Positions 17,451-24,899 of a stretch of 64,000 bases of DNA are shown one piece after another. This DNA is from Anaerolineae bacterium (GTDB lineage Bacteria > Chloroflexota > Anaerolineae > Aggregatilineales > Phototrophicaceae). Where the stretch lies: contig JAJEBY010000016.1 of NCBI GenBank assembly GCA_022822305.1, positions 1,054,001 through 1,118,000 on the forward strand, read 5' to 3'. The position numbers and the translations under genes are program-made. The notes below the pieces were generated by a model. It saw nothing but the letters and a program-made list of their open reading frames with translations. It was not told the DNA's origin and made no database searches. Positions within the stretch are counted from its first letter, which is position 1; each line of letters starts with the position of its first letter.

Positions 17451-18748
17451 CTGCATCCAACTTGAGCATTCCCAATTCGAACAACATCCGCCGCATCGTA
17501 CTGGACAACGGCATCACTTTGCTGGTCTATGAGAATCCAAACGGGCAATCGGTCAATGTCATGGGCTCGCTGCACGCCGGCAGCATCTACGAATCGCCCG
17601 AATCCAGCGGACTGTCGGCTTATGTCGCGAGCGCCTTGATGACCGGCGCGGGCAGCCGTGATTTCGATGACATCCATAGCGCCCTCGAAGACAACGGCGC
17701 AGACTTGAGCGTTCGCGGACATATCCACAAAATTGGCCTGTCCGGCAAGGCGCTGGCGGAAGATCTGCGCCTCTTGCTTGAGACCGCCAACGACATCTTG
17801 CGCAACCCGGTTTTCCCGCAAGATCACGTCGAACGCTTGCGCGGCGAAAAACTGACCTGGCTGCAGTACAGCAACTTCGACACGCGCTATCGCGCCGCCA
17901 AAGCCATGCGAGAAGCGCTGTATCCGCCGTCCCATCCCTATCATTACGGCGCCTTCGGGAATGAGGAGACGATCAAGCGCATCTCGCAACGCGACCTGCA
18001 AGCCTTTCATCGAACCCATTTTGGGCCGCGCGGCATGATCCTGGTCATCGTGGGCGCAGTCGCTCCGAAAGATGCGGCCGATCTGGTGCAGGATAACTTC
18101 GGCGACTGGCAGAATGCTCATCAACCGGAGGTCCTGTCGGCGCCGCTTGCCAATTCACCCGCGTGTTCACAACGCCAAGCGGTATTCGTTCCGGGCAAGA
18201 CGCAGAGCGATATCAGCATGGGCGTCATTGGTCCGGCGCGCCGGGCAGATGACTATCTGGCCGCGCAACTCGCCAATAGCGTACTCGGCGAATTTGGCAT
18301 GATGGGGCGCATCGGCAAAAGCGTGCGCGAAGACAAAGGCCTGGCCTATTACGCCTTCAGCCGTGTCAGCGGCGGCCACGGACCCGATCCCTGGACCATC
18401 AACGCTGGCGTCAATCCCGATAATGTCGACCTGGCCATAGATAGCATCCTCGAGGAAATCGAAATCCTCGTCAGCGACGAGGTATCTGACGAAGACCTGG
18501 CCGACAACCAAAGTTATTTCACTGGTCGCTTGCCCTTGCGTCTCGAGAGCAACGAAGGCATCGCCTCGAGCATTCATAGCATGCAGAGCTACGGACTCGG
18601 CCTGGATTATCTGGCGAATTACAGAGAATTGATTTACGAGATTGGCAAGGCGGATTTGCTAGCGGCGGCTCGGCGCTACCTCAAGCAAGAGCAAATGGTC
18701 ATTGCCGTCGCCGGACCGCAGCAGGAGGCGTCAGGCACGAACGATTGA
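17447..18748 (+). CDS. M16 family peptidase-like protein, non-catalytic partner subunit
   Basis: 433 residues with the same two-domain M16 layout (V-L-D-N-G-I-T-L-L-V-Y-E, G-S-L-H-A-G-S-I-Y-E, then the C-terminal domain with G-R-I-G-K-S-V-R-E-D-K-G-L-A-Y-Y). Where the HxxEH zinc motif should be, the sequence reads G-L-S-A-Y-V-A-S-A-L-M-T-G-A-G, so all zinc ligands are gone. The R...Y pair of the C-terminal domain (R-E-D-K-G-L-A-Y) that non-catalytic M16B subunits contribute to substrate binding is present. It overlaps the catalytic gene by 4 bases. By analogy to known M16B heterodimers it would complete the active chamber. Confidence 0.9.
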   Translation: MTASNLSIPNSNNIRRIVLDNGITLLVYENPNGQSVNVMGSLHAGSIYESPESSGLSAYVASALMTGAGSRDFDDIHSALEDNGADLSVRGHIHKIGLSGKALAEDLRLLLETANDILRNPVFPQDHVERLRGEKLTWLQYSNFDTRYRAAKAMREALYPPSHPYHYGAFGNEETIKRISQRDLQAFHRTHFGPRGMILVIVGAVAPKDAADLVQDNFGDWQNAHQPEVLSAPLANSPACSQRQAVFVPGKTQSDISMGVIGPARRADDYLAAQLANSVLGEFGMMGRIGKSVREDKGLAYYAFSRVSGGHGPDPWTINAGVNPDNVDLAIDSILEEIEILVSDEVSDEDLADNQSYFTGRLPLRLESNEGIASSIHSMQSYGLGLDYLANYRELIYEIGKADLLAAARRYLKQEQMVIAVAGPQQEASGTND

Positions 18749-18766
18749 GCGCGACAAGGCCCAATC

Positions 18767-18844
18767 ATGGGACTGCCCTGTTATCAGATTCCTCCCGAAA
18801 TCAATGTCGCGTTGCTGCATAAGCTGGAGCAGGACGATCTTTGA
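18767..18844 (+). CDS. Possible 25-residue small ORF before fabF
   Basis: ATG at 18767 with AAGG 7 bases upstream, 25 codons, TGA at 18842. The peptide begins M-G-L-P-C-Y-Q-I-P-P-E-I-N and ends L-E-Q-D-D-L, with a reasonable amino-acid mix. It sits in the 199-base gap between the M16 pair and fabF. Nothing similar is known to me, and such a short ORF can arise by chance. Confidence 0.2.
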   Translation: MGLPCYQIPPEINVALLHKLEQDDL

Positions 18845-18883
18845 GAGACTCAACCGAAGGGTAGCCGCCACAAAATCCAATAC

Positions 18884-18889
18884 TATAAT
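18884..18889 (+). promoter_or_regulatory. Candidate -10 element for fabF
   Basis: A perfect TATAAT about 58 bases before the fabF ATG in a locally AT-rich stretch. No convincing -35 is seen 16-18 bases upstream. Confidence 0.35.
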
Positions 18890-18947
18890 TGGCGCCAGAG
18901 CGACGCGGCAAATCGCCGATCGAACGGAAACACGAGAGAGTGCGCAA

Positions 18948-20189
18948 ATGAAGGACAATCGCGTAGTCATCACCGGCATGGGATTGGTTAGCCCGGTCGG
19001 CAACAATGTAGCGGATTCCTGGACCAATATACGTGAAGGCAACTCCGGCATCGATTGGATCACCTTGTTTGACGCCGATCTGGTCGCGAACCGGGTGGCG
19101 GGCGAAGTCAAGGGCCTCGACCTCGTAGACAAGTTCGGCAGACGAGAAATGCGGCGCATGGATCGCGCGCAGATGTTGGCGCTGGTCGCCGCCGAAGAAG
19201 CCTTGAATGATGCCGGCGTCGTCGTCGACGAGGACAACAAATACGATATCGGCGTGGTAATCGGCTCTGGCATCGGTGGAATTGTCACCGTGGTGGAAGC
19301 GCTGAAAGGCTTTCAATCAAAGGGGCATCGCGGCGTGAGCCCGGTGATCGTGCCGGCGCTGCTGCACGATGGCATAAGTTCTCGCGTGTCGATGCGCTTC
19401 GGTCTCAAGGGACCCAACTACAATATCACTGCCGCTTGCGCCACTAGCAACAATTCAATTGGCGATGCGGCCGATTTGATCCGAATGGGACGCGCCAAGA
19501 TGATGGTCGCCGGCGGCAGCGAAGCCTGCATTATGCCCATGGTCATCAGTGGCTTCAATAACATGAAGGTGCTGACCAATACCGAAGATGTGCCGGAGAA
19601 AGCGGCGCGGCCCTTTGACGCCGATCGCGACGGCTTCGTCGCTGCCGAAGGCGCTGCGCTGCTCATACTGGAAGACCATCAGCATGCCATCGCGCGAGGC
19701 GCCAAGATCTACGCCGAATTGACTGGATACGGTCACACCTCTGACGCCTTCCATGTCACCGCGCCCAATCCCGATGGCGAAGATGCCGCCGAAGCCATGC
19801 GTCGCGCCCTGTGCGAGGCGCAGCTGGCGCCCGCCGACATCAGTTATATCAACGCTCACGGCACCGGCACCCAACTAAACGACAAAAGCGAGACGCTCGC
19901 CATCAAACTGGCGTTGGGGGAGCAGGCTTACAATGTGCCTATCAGTTCCACCAAATCCATGACCGGGCACATCTTGGGGGCGACGGCAGCGGCGGAAGCG
20001 ATCTTCTCAATCAATGCCATCGAAGACAATTTCATTCCGCCAACGATCAACCTTGATACGCCCGACCCCGATTGCGATCTCGACTACACGCCGCATACGG
20101 GCAAGCCGGGCCCGGTCGAACACGTATTGAGCAACTCGTTCGGATTCGGCGGGCACAATACGGCCATCGTCATCAGCCGCTATCAATAG
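18948..20189 (+). CDS. fabF: Beta-ketoacyl-[acyl-carrier-protein] synthase II
   Basis: 413 residues from ATG 18948 (GAGAGA upstream). The full Cys-His-His triad is present: C164 in N-I-T-A-A-C-A-T-S, H304 in I-N-A-H-G-T-G-T, H341 in S-T-K-S-M-T-G-H-I-L-G-A. The start V-V-I-T-G-M-G-L-V-S-P-V-G and the end S-N-S-F-G-F-G-G-H-N are typical. It elongates acyl-ACP by condensation with malonyl-ACP in type II fatty acid synthesis. No other fab gene or acyl carrier protein is adjacent, so it stands alone here. The open frame upstream to 18702 overlaps the M16 gene and is not coding. Confidence 0.95.
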   Translation: MKDNRVVITGMGLVSPVGNNVADSWTNIREGNSGIDWITLFDADLVANRVAGEVKGLDLVDKFGRREMRRMDRAQMLALVAAEEALNDAGVVVDEDNKYDIGVVIGSGIGGIVTVVEALKGFQSKGHRGVSPVIVPALLHDGISSRVSMRFGLKGPNYNITAACATSNNSIGDAADLIRMGRAKMMVAGGSEACIMPMVISGFNNMKVLTNTEDVPEKAARPFDADRDGFVAAEGAALLILEDHQHAIARGAKIYAELTGYGHTSDAFHVTAPNPDGEDAAEAMRRALCEAQLAPADISYINAHGTGTQLNDKSETLAIKLALGEQAYNVPISSTKSMTGHILGATAAAEAIFSINAIEDNFIPPTINLDTPDPDCDLDYTPHTGKPGPVEHVLSNSFGFGGHNTAIVISRYQ

Positions 20190-20198
20190 CCGCGCGCT

Positions 20199-20714
20199 TT
20201 ACTGATCAACAATCTGCGACAGAATGTCTTCGAAGGCGGCCTCCGCCAGTTGGCGGATTTCGTCGTCGCTGCGATCCTGAATGGGATGCGGCACATAATG
20301 CGCCGCCGGCGAAAAGCCCAGCGCTTTGCCCTGTGCGTCCGCCGCCTCGATGAACTCGCTCGAAGCGACAAACATGGCGGGGACGCCCCTCGCCTCTATG
20401 TCCGTGATGTCATGCACACTGCACGACGTGCAAGACCCTCAATCGGCGAGCGCCTCGATCACGACATCACATTCACTGACAATCTGATGTCTGAGATCAA
20501 CCGGCGCCACCCGGGTAAACGTCGGCTTGCGATAGCGTTGAACCGTCGCGCCCATCTCGTCCAGCTTGCCCGCCAGATGATCCAAAAAAAGATCGCCGCG
20601 CGGCTTCGAGATATCCAGCAGACCGACCGTCTTGTCCGATAGCGATCCCGGGCGCGGCAAGCGTTCGCGCTGCGCCGGCTGCAATTCACCCGTCGGATCC
20701 AATAGTACAGACAC
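20199..20714 (-). CDS. UGSC-family selenoprotein (in-frame TGA read as selenocysteine)
   Basis: 171 residues if the TGA at 20439-20441 is read as selenocysteine (residue 92). The frame continues without another stop on both sides and gives V-I-E-A-L-A-D-U-G-S-C-T-S-C-S-V-H-D, the defining U-G-S-C motif of a selenoprotein family first noted in marine metagenome surveys. GTG 20714 is chosen because a perfect AAAGGAGG lies 5 bases upstream. An 8-bp hairpin follows the TGA at the right distance for a bacterial SECIS (separate entry). The gene starts 31 bases after the stop of the thioredoxin-like gene, so the two form an operon. The U/C pair suggests a thiol redox function; no substrate is known to me. 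Without Sec insertion only a 91-residue fragment would be made. Confidence 0.88.
20409..20427 (-). promoter_or_regulatory. SECIS-like hairpin of the UGSC gene
   Basis: On the minus strand GTCGTGCA-GTG-TGCATGAC folds into an 8-bp stem (one G-U pair) with loop GUG. The loop starts 20 bases after the TGA and begins with G. Both properties fit the bacterial SECIS consensus (16-37 bases, a G among the first two loop bases). The fold was judged by eye only. Confidence 0.65.
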
Positions 20715-20745
20715 ATTTGCCTCCTTTATTTTCGCGTTGGTTAGG

Positions 20746-22191
20746 TCAAGACTTGATTTCAATGGTCACTGGTATGCTGCCGGTCCGCCCGGTCGCCGCC
20801 CAGCCGCCGATGACCGCGGACCACATGCCGGCCCCGCCACCGGTGTGCGCGATCAGCAGGCCGCCCGAGCGAAACTTGGTGACCCGGCGGTCGGCGAATT
20901 TGACAGGCATGCCTTCGGCGATGCCGCCGGCGCCCTTGATCACTTCGCTGCCATCGACAGTTAGACACGCTTCCAGCTCTTCGCGAAAGCGCGCCTTGCT
21001 CCAGCCGGCTTCGCGAAAGACGCGCATATGTTCCGGCGTCACGATCAAAATCGCATCCGATGCGCCAAAGGCCTTGCCGTGCCGCACGGTGCGCAATGTC
21101 AGCGCAATGCTGCGCGTCAGCGATTTTGGCTCGCGCGATGTCTGATCGGCGATGCCGTAAACGCCGTCACCGGCGAAGAGCGTGACCGTCGACTGCTCGG
21201 GAGAGAAGCCGCGTTCCATCGCCAGCGATTCCCAATAGGAGTCGTGCTCGCGCTCGGGGAAACAAAAGCCAACCTTGCCCGGCTGCCCCAGCGCCGCCCG
21301 GTCAACGCCGCCGGGCTTGCCGCCGCCAACGTTGCGGATTACCAACTGCAATGCTCTGCCGATGGTCGAATTGGCGCGATTGCCTTGTCCCAGCGCATTG
21401 GTTCCCCAATTCATGCCGATCTTGTCGACGATGGGTCCGTTGACGATGACTACCGGTCCGGAAAAGTAGGTGGTAGCCAGAAGTCCGTGCATACAGAATT
21501 CGTCCAGGCAAGCCGCCTCCACCGCCGCCAATACGACAGGCAGATACTCCGGTTTGCAGCCGGCCATGACTGCGTTGATCGCGACTTTCTCAACCGTGCA
21601 GGCGACATAATCGGGGGGCGCCACGCCGACGATTTCGTCCGGCGATCGCGTCGTTCCGCTTAGCATGCGCAACACCCGTTCTTCAGTCGGCGGCACAACG
21701 GGCAAGCCATCGGACCAGCCGCGCTGATAGGCCAGCTCATGTTCGTCTTCCAATTCCGCCACTTCAATACGGCGGGCGCTCAGCGCTGTATCGCCATATC
21801 GGTAAGCGAGCAGCTCCGGCATGCCCGGATCCACCGATTTAGAACCACAACCCGGGCTGAATTCTGGCAGCGCTTCCCCGAGTTCCGCCATCCCGGTTAA
21901 GTCTCGCCAATCGCTCCGCTGCCATCCCTCGCGACGCTGGATTTCTGCGCCCGCTTGCACGCGAATGATCGTGGGCGCGATTTCAATGCCGAGGCGATAC
22001 GACGCCTCCAGCTCGCTGTCGTCGATGACTTTGGGGACACCAGCAGGAAATTCGGGACCGTCTTGCGAATATAGCAGAAGATCCTTTTGCTCCTCCAATT
22101 GCGCGATCGCGGGTACGATCAATTGACAAGTTGCGCAATCTTCCTTGACGACCAGCGCAAATCCGGAGAAGTCAGACGGGAAAATCGTCAT
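20746..22191 (-). CDS. Thioredoxin-like (CxxC) domain fused to a large uncharacterised domain; partner of the UGSC selenoprotein
   Basis: 481 residues from ATG 22191 (AAGGA 5 bases upstream). Residues about 1-100 look like a thioredoxin fold: A-L-V-V-K-E-D-C-A-T-C-Q-L-I-V-P at the N-terminus and a cis-Pro-like I-A-P-T-I-I-R-V at residue about 75. A linker with G-C-G-S follows. The larger second part (about 150-475) starts G-W-S-D-G-L-P-V-V-P-P-T and is Gly- and Ala-rich with several isolated Cys; I do not recognise it as an enzyme family. It lies upstream of the UGSC gene in the same operon, so it may supply or accept electrons for it. Confidence 0.75.
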   Translation of the reverse strand: MTIFPSDFSGFALVVKEDCATCQLIVPAIAQLEEQKDLLLYSQDGPEFPAGVPKVIDDSELEASYRLGIEIAPTIIRVQAGAEIQRREGWQRSDWRDLTGMAELGEALPEFSPGCGSKSVDPGMPELLAYRYGDTALSARRIEVAELEDEHELAYQRGWSDGLPVVPPTEERVLRMLSGTTRSPDEIVGVAPPDYVACTVEKVAINAVMAGCKPEYLPVVLAAVEAACLDEFCMHGLLATTYFSGPVVIVNGPIVDKIGMNWGTNALGQGNRANSTIGRALQLVIRNVGGGKPGGVDRAALGQPGKVGFCFPEREHDSYWESLAMERGFSPEQSTVTLFAGDGVYGIADQTSREPKSLTRSIALTLRTVRHGKAFGASDAILIVTPEHMRVFREAGWSKARFREELEACLTVDGSEVIKGAGGIAEGMPVKFADRRVTKFRSGGLLIAHTGGGAGMWSAVIGGWAATGRTGSIPVTIEIKS

Positions 22192-22217
22192 TGCTGTCCT
22201 TACACTTCGCTCGTCCA

Positions 22218-22247
22218 ATTGTAACGTTTCCTGCGCGGCACGGGCAA
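22218..22247 (-). promoter_or_regulatory. Candidate promoter of the thioredoxin-like/UGSC operon
   Basis: On the minus strand TTGCCC (22247-22242) and TACAAT (22223-22218) are separated by 18 bases, about 27 bases before the ATG at 22191. Weak -35, fair -10. Confidence 0.35.
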
Positions 22248-22330
22248 TTGTCCGGCCCTGCTTGCAAGTTCAACTGAATCGCATTATGCTGATTTCACCT
22301 TCAACTTTGACTCGTGGCCAGGCAGCGACG

Positions 22331-22459
22331 ATGAAGTTCAGCGACATTTTCAAAGAAGGCTCCGAAGCGCGCAAACGCTTCGCCCAGTATTACGCGGTGG
22401 CCGCGATAATCATTATCTTGGTCGTGCTCCTCTTGCTGGCATTGGCCACCCGCGGCTGA
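22331..22459 (+). CDS. Small single-pass membrane protein
   Basis: 42 residues from ATG 22331 with AGG 8 bases upstream. A charged, amphipathic N-terminal half (M-K-F-S-D-I-F-K-E-G-S-E-A-R-K-R-F) is followed by one strong membrane segment (A-A-I-I-I-I-L-V-V-L-L-L-L-A-L). The layout, positive residues then a 20-residue hydrophobic helix, is what real small membrane proteins look like. It is encoded on the opposite strand between the two selenoprotein genes, ending 8 bases before the AhpD-like stop. No homologue recognised. Confidence 0.5.
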   Translation: MKFSDIFKEGSEARKRFAQYYAVAAIIIILVVLLLLALATRG

Positions 22460-22467
22460 AGCCAGCT

Positions 22468-23055
22468 TCAATAATCGTCTTTCCCTTCAGCCCAATACGC
22501 TTCCAGCGACACGCCCAATCCGTCCGCGATGCGATTGACATAGGCGTAATAGGCGACCACCTGAGCGATATCGAGCACGGCGCGATCGCTGAACCCGGCG
22601 TCCCGCAGCGCTATTACATCGTCTTCGCCCATCTCCCAGGGCGTTCGCGTCAATTTCGCCGCATAATCCAGCATCCGCTTGTCAGCGACATCCAGCGCCG
22701 CGTCACGATAATCAGTCGCAATTTGTTCAGTCCAGTCTCGTGCTCCGGTCAACTGACGGAGGTTGCGCGCATGGTGTTTCAGTCAGTATTCGCAGCGGTT
22801 GATGGCGGAGACAACTACGCCAATCATCTCACGCTGTACGCGCGTCAACGGAGAGTCGCCAAACATCAGCGTCTTATAGAGATGCAGGTGGTCAATCAGC
22901 GACGCCGGGTGCAGACTGTGAATCTTCATGATGTGATCGACTTTGCCGGACTTGGCGTCACCGCTGCGTTGATAAGCGCGCTTTACTTCACCCGAGGCCG
23001 CTTGCTCCGGTACCGTGTCGATCCAGGCAATCCTGTTTGATTCGCGAGCGCTCAC
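22468..23055 (-). CDS. AhpD-like peroxidase-related selenoprotein (C-E-Y-U)
   Basis: 195 residues if the TGA at 22783-22785 is read as selenocysteine. The two halves are in the same frame and join as V-S-A-I-N-R-C88-E-Y-U91-L-K-H-H, exactly where carboxymuconolactone decarboxylase/AhpD-like peroxidase-related proteins have C-E-Y-C-x-x-H-H. Downstream, D-Y-A-A-K-L-T-R-T-P, D-I-A-Q-V-V-A-Y-Y and V-N-R-I-A-D-G-L-G-V are standard for this family. GTG start at 23055 with AAGGGA 7 bases upstream. The CxxU pair would reduce hydroperoxides, with the nearby His as proton relay. A SECIS-like hairpin follows the TGA. It begins 30 bases after the preceding gene of unknown function. Reading the TGA as stop would leave two useless fragments. 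Confidence 0.88.
22743..22761 (-). promoter_or_regulatory. SECIS-like hairpin of the AhpD-like selenoprotein gene
   Basis: On the minus strand CTCCGTC-AGTT-GA-C-CGGAG forms a 5-bp G/C-rich stem, a bulged C, two more pairs and the tetraloop AGUU. The loop begins 29 bases after the TGA and has G as its second base, within the bacterial SECIS consensus. The fold was judged by eye only. Confidence 0.5.
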
Positions 23056-23085
23056 AAGGCAGTCCCTTTCGGCAAAAGGTCAACA

Positions 23086-23904
23086 TCAAGCATCGACATA
23101 CAGATTCACATTGAGTTTCCAGGCCAGGTACATGGCTTGAAAGAAGGCGATGATCTCACGAATGCCGCTACTGTCCACGAGTCCGTCTTCAAGTGTGAAT
23201 GCGATGCGCTCGCGTATGGCGGGATCAAAGGACGAGATATTCTGTATATCCGCCGCTTCCAGGTCACGATCAATGGCGCCAAAAAACAGCAGAAGAATGC
23301 CGGCGTGATTGGGGATGATTTGCTCGCCGACCCCGAAGATCATCTCGAAGACCTGATCGCTATCGACCAGCAATTCGCCCAGGCCGCGCCCAGGCGCTAC
23401 CGGCAATTCAAAATAGGCGCGCTCGTGTCCGTCGTCGTGGTCCTGATCACGAAGCAATTTGACCGATGAACCGTCATAGCCGAGATTGCGAATGCCTTGT
23501 CGCAAAAGCAGCCAGATCAACGGCTCATCCGGCGCCGGCAGGCGATCCAACAGCCAGGATTCGCTTTGCGCCGAGATCGGATAACTGACAAAGCCGACGC
23601 AGCCAAATGCTCCCCCGGTTCGATTGGCCGGACAACCCTTGCAGTGATGCGCCAAATTGTCCAAATCCGCGGCGTGATCCAAGAGATCCTGCACGACGAT
23701 CAGCTGCTTCTCGTCGCTGCTCCGCGGTGTGTTATGGCTGAATTCGAAGCCCATTTGCGTCGGCGGACGTTGATCGCCGGCGGCGCGAAACCATTGAATC
23801 ACTTCGTCTGCGCGCTGCTTTTCCTTGAGGCGATCCAGGATGCCTGCCATTCCCAGCCGCCGCTTGGGCTCGCAGTCATACGCAATCACATAGTCAATCG
23901 ACAC
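23086..23904 (-). CDS. Protein of unknown function with clustered cysteines
   Basis: 272 residues. GTG 23904 is chosen because GGAG lies 8 bases upstream and the sequence before it reads as non-coding. The centre holds H-H-C-K-G-C-P-A-N-R-T-G-G-A-F-G-C-V-G-F, a Cys/His cluster that could bind a metal or act as thiol switch. The rest is mixed alpha/beta, with a hydrophobic C-terminal helix (E-I-I-A-F-F-Q-A-M-Y-L-A). No known family recognised. It lies immediately upstream of the AhpD-like selenoprotein in the same direction, 30 bases apart, and is probably cotranscribed with it, which makes a redox-related role possible but unproven. Confidence 0.65.
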   Translation of the reverse strand: MSIDYVIAYDCEPKRRLGMAGILDRLKEKQRADEVIQWFRAAGDQRPPTQMGFEFSHNTPRSSDEKQLIVVQDLLDHAADLDNLAHHCKGCPANRTGGAFGCVGFVSYPISAQSESWLLDRLPAPDEPLIWLLLRQGIRNLGYDGSSVKLLRDQDHDDGHERAYFELPVAPGRGLGELLVDSDQVFEMIFGVGEQIIPNHAGILLLFFGAIDRDLEAADIQNISSFDPAIRERIAFTLEDGLVDSSGIREIIAFFQAMYLAWKLNVNLYVDA

Positions 23905-24012
23905 GTCGCTGTCTCCGCCGTCGAATGAATTTCCGCCTGACCATTCAGTATAACATGCCCCGCGCCGGTGAATCACGGTGACAGCAAGCGAAGCGGCTGC
24001 CCGGCGTCTGCG

Positions 24013-24843
24013 TTACCAACGACCGTATCGGCGCAGCGCCAGCAGCACATTGATCGTGGTCATGGCATACCATTGCGGCAGGTTGTGCTGATCGACCCAG
24101 CCGCCGTCGTCCCGTTGAGCGCTCTCCAGATGATCGAGGAACTTAGTGATGAGTCCCTTTGGCAGCGCTTTCGCAATCGTGGAATCGGGCTCGGGCGCAA
24201 ACGCGAATAGCGAATCGTACTGACTTTCCGGCGCCTTTTCCGCGCAAGCGATGACATTCTCGATGGTAGCCCGACGGAAGTCGTCAAGGCGCGGGAAATC
24301 ATCTACGGCGAAAAAATAATCGACGGCGTGATAAGCCATGAACAGCCACTCGTTGGCGCCTACGCTCTCCAGCGAATGACGAGCTGCCGCCCAGCGCCTG
24401 GTCTTGTCCGCCAGCGACGGCGTCGCCGCGCCAAAGTGGATCAGATTGCCGACGATGGAATCAGGCATGGTTTGACCCCCGGCATCCCGCCACCAAGGCG
24501 CCAACGGATACCGGCGCGTCGATTCGGGATTCCGCAAATTGCCGTCGGCATCCATCTGGCTTTCAACCCACTTCGCGGCGCCGTCCAGAATGCGACCGGG
24601 CGGGATTCTGGCGTGTTTCATCACGGTTAACACATATTCCAGCGCCAGCGGGTTCGAGTCCGGAGTCTTAAGGTCATGTTCAAATCCATGCCCGAATCCA
24701 TTGTCCGGATTCTTGTAGCAGAGTATCACCGCCTGCAATCGTTCAGGACTGTCGCCATCGAAAAGATAACCGAACAATGCGCGCTCAAACAGCGTGCCCT
24801 TTCTGTGGACAAAATCACGGGCCTTACCGATGTTAACGGACAT
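24013..24843 (-). CDS. Alpha/alpha-toroid (squalene cyclase/prenyltransferase-like) protein
   Basis: 276 residues from ATG 24843 with AAGGAG 8 bases upstream. The end of the protein (Q-R-D-D-G-G-W-V-D-Q-H and T-I-N-V-L-L-A-L-R-R-Y-G-R-W) and the segment N-P-D-N-G-F-G-H-G are QW-like repeats of the terpene cyclase/protein prenyltransferase toroid fold. It is much shorter than a squalene-hopene cyclase (about 630 residues) and lacks the D-x-D-D catalytic motif, so a true cyclase is unlikely. Similar stand-alone toroid proteins are common and mostly uncharacterised. Second in the minus-strand run after the glycosyltransferase. Confidence 0.65.
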   Translation of the reverse strand: MSVNIGKARDFVHRKGTLFERALFGYLFDGDSPERLQAVILCYKNPDNGFGHGFEHDLKTPDSNPLALEYVLTVMKHARIPPGRILDGAAKWVESQMDADGNLRNPESTRRYPLAPWWRDAGGQTMPDSIVGNLIHFGAATPSLADKTRRWAAARHSLESVGANEWLFMAYHAVDYFFAVDDFPRLDDFRRATIENVIACAEKAPESQYDSLFAFAPEPDSTIAKALPKGLITKFLDHLESAQRDDGGWVDQHNLPQWYAMTTINVLLALRRYGRW

Positions 24844-24899
24844 GCGCAAGTCTCCTTGTCAAACGCGCGCCATCCAGAAATCAGAAGCTGGCGGCATGG

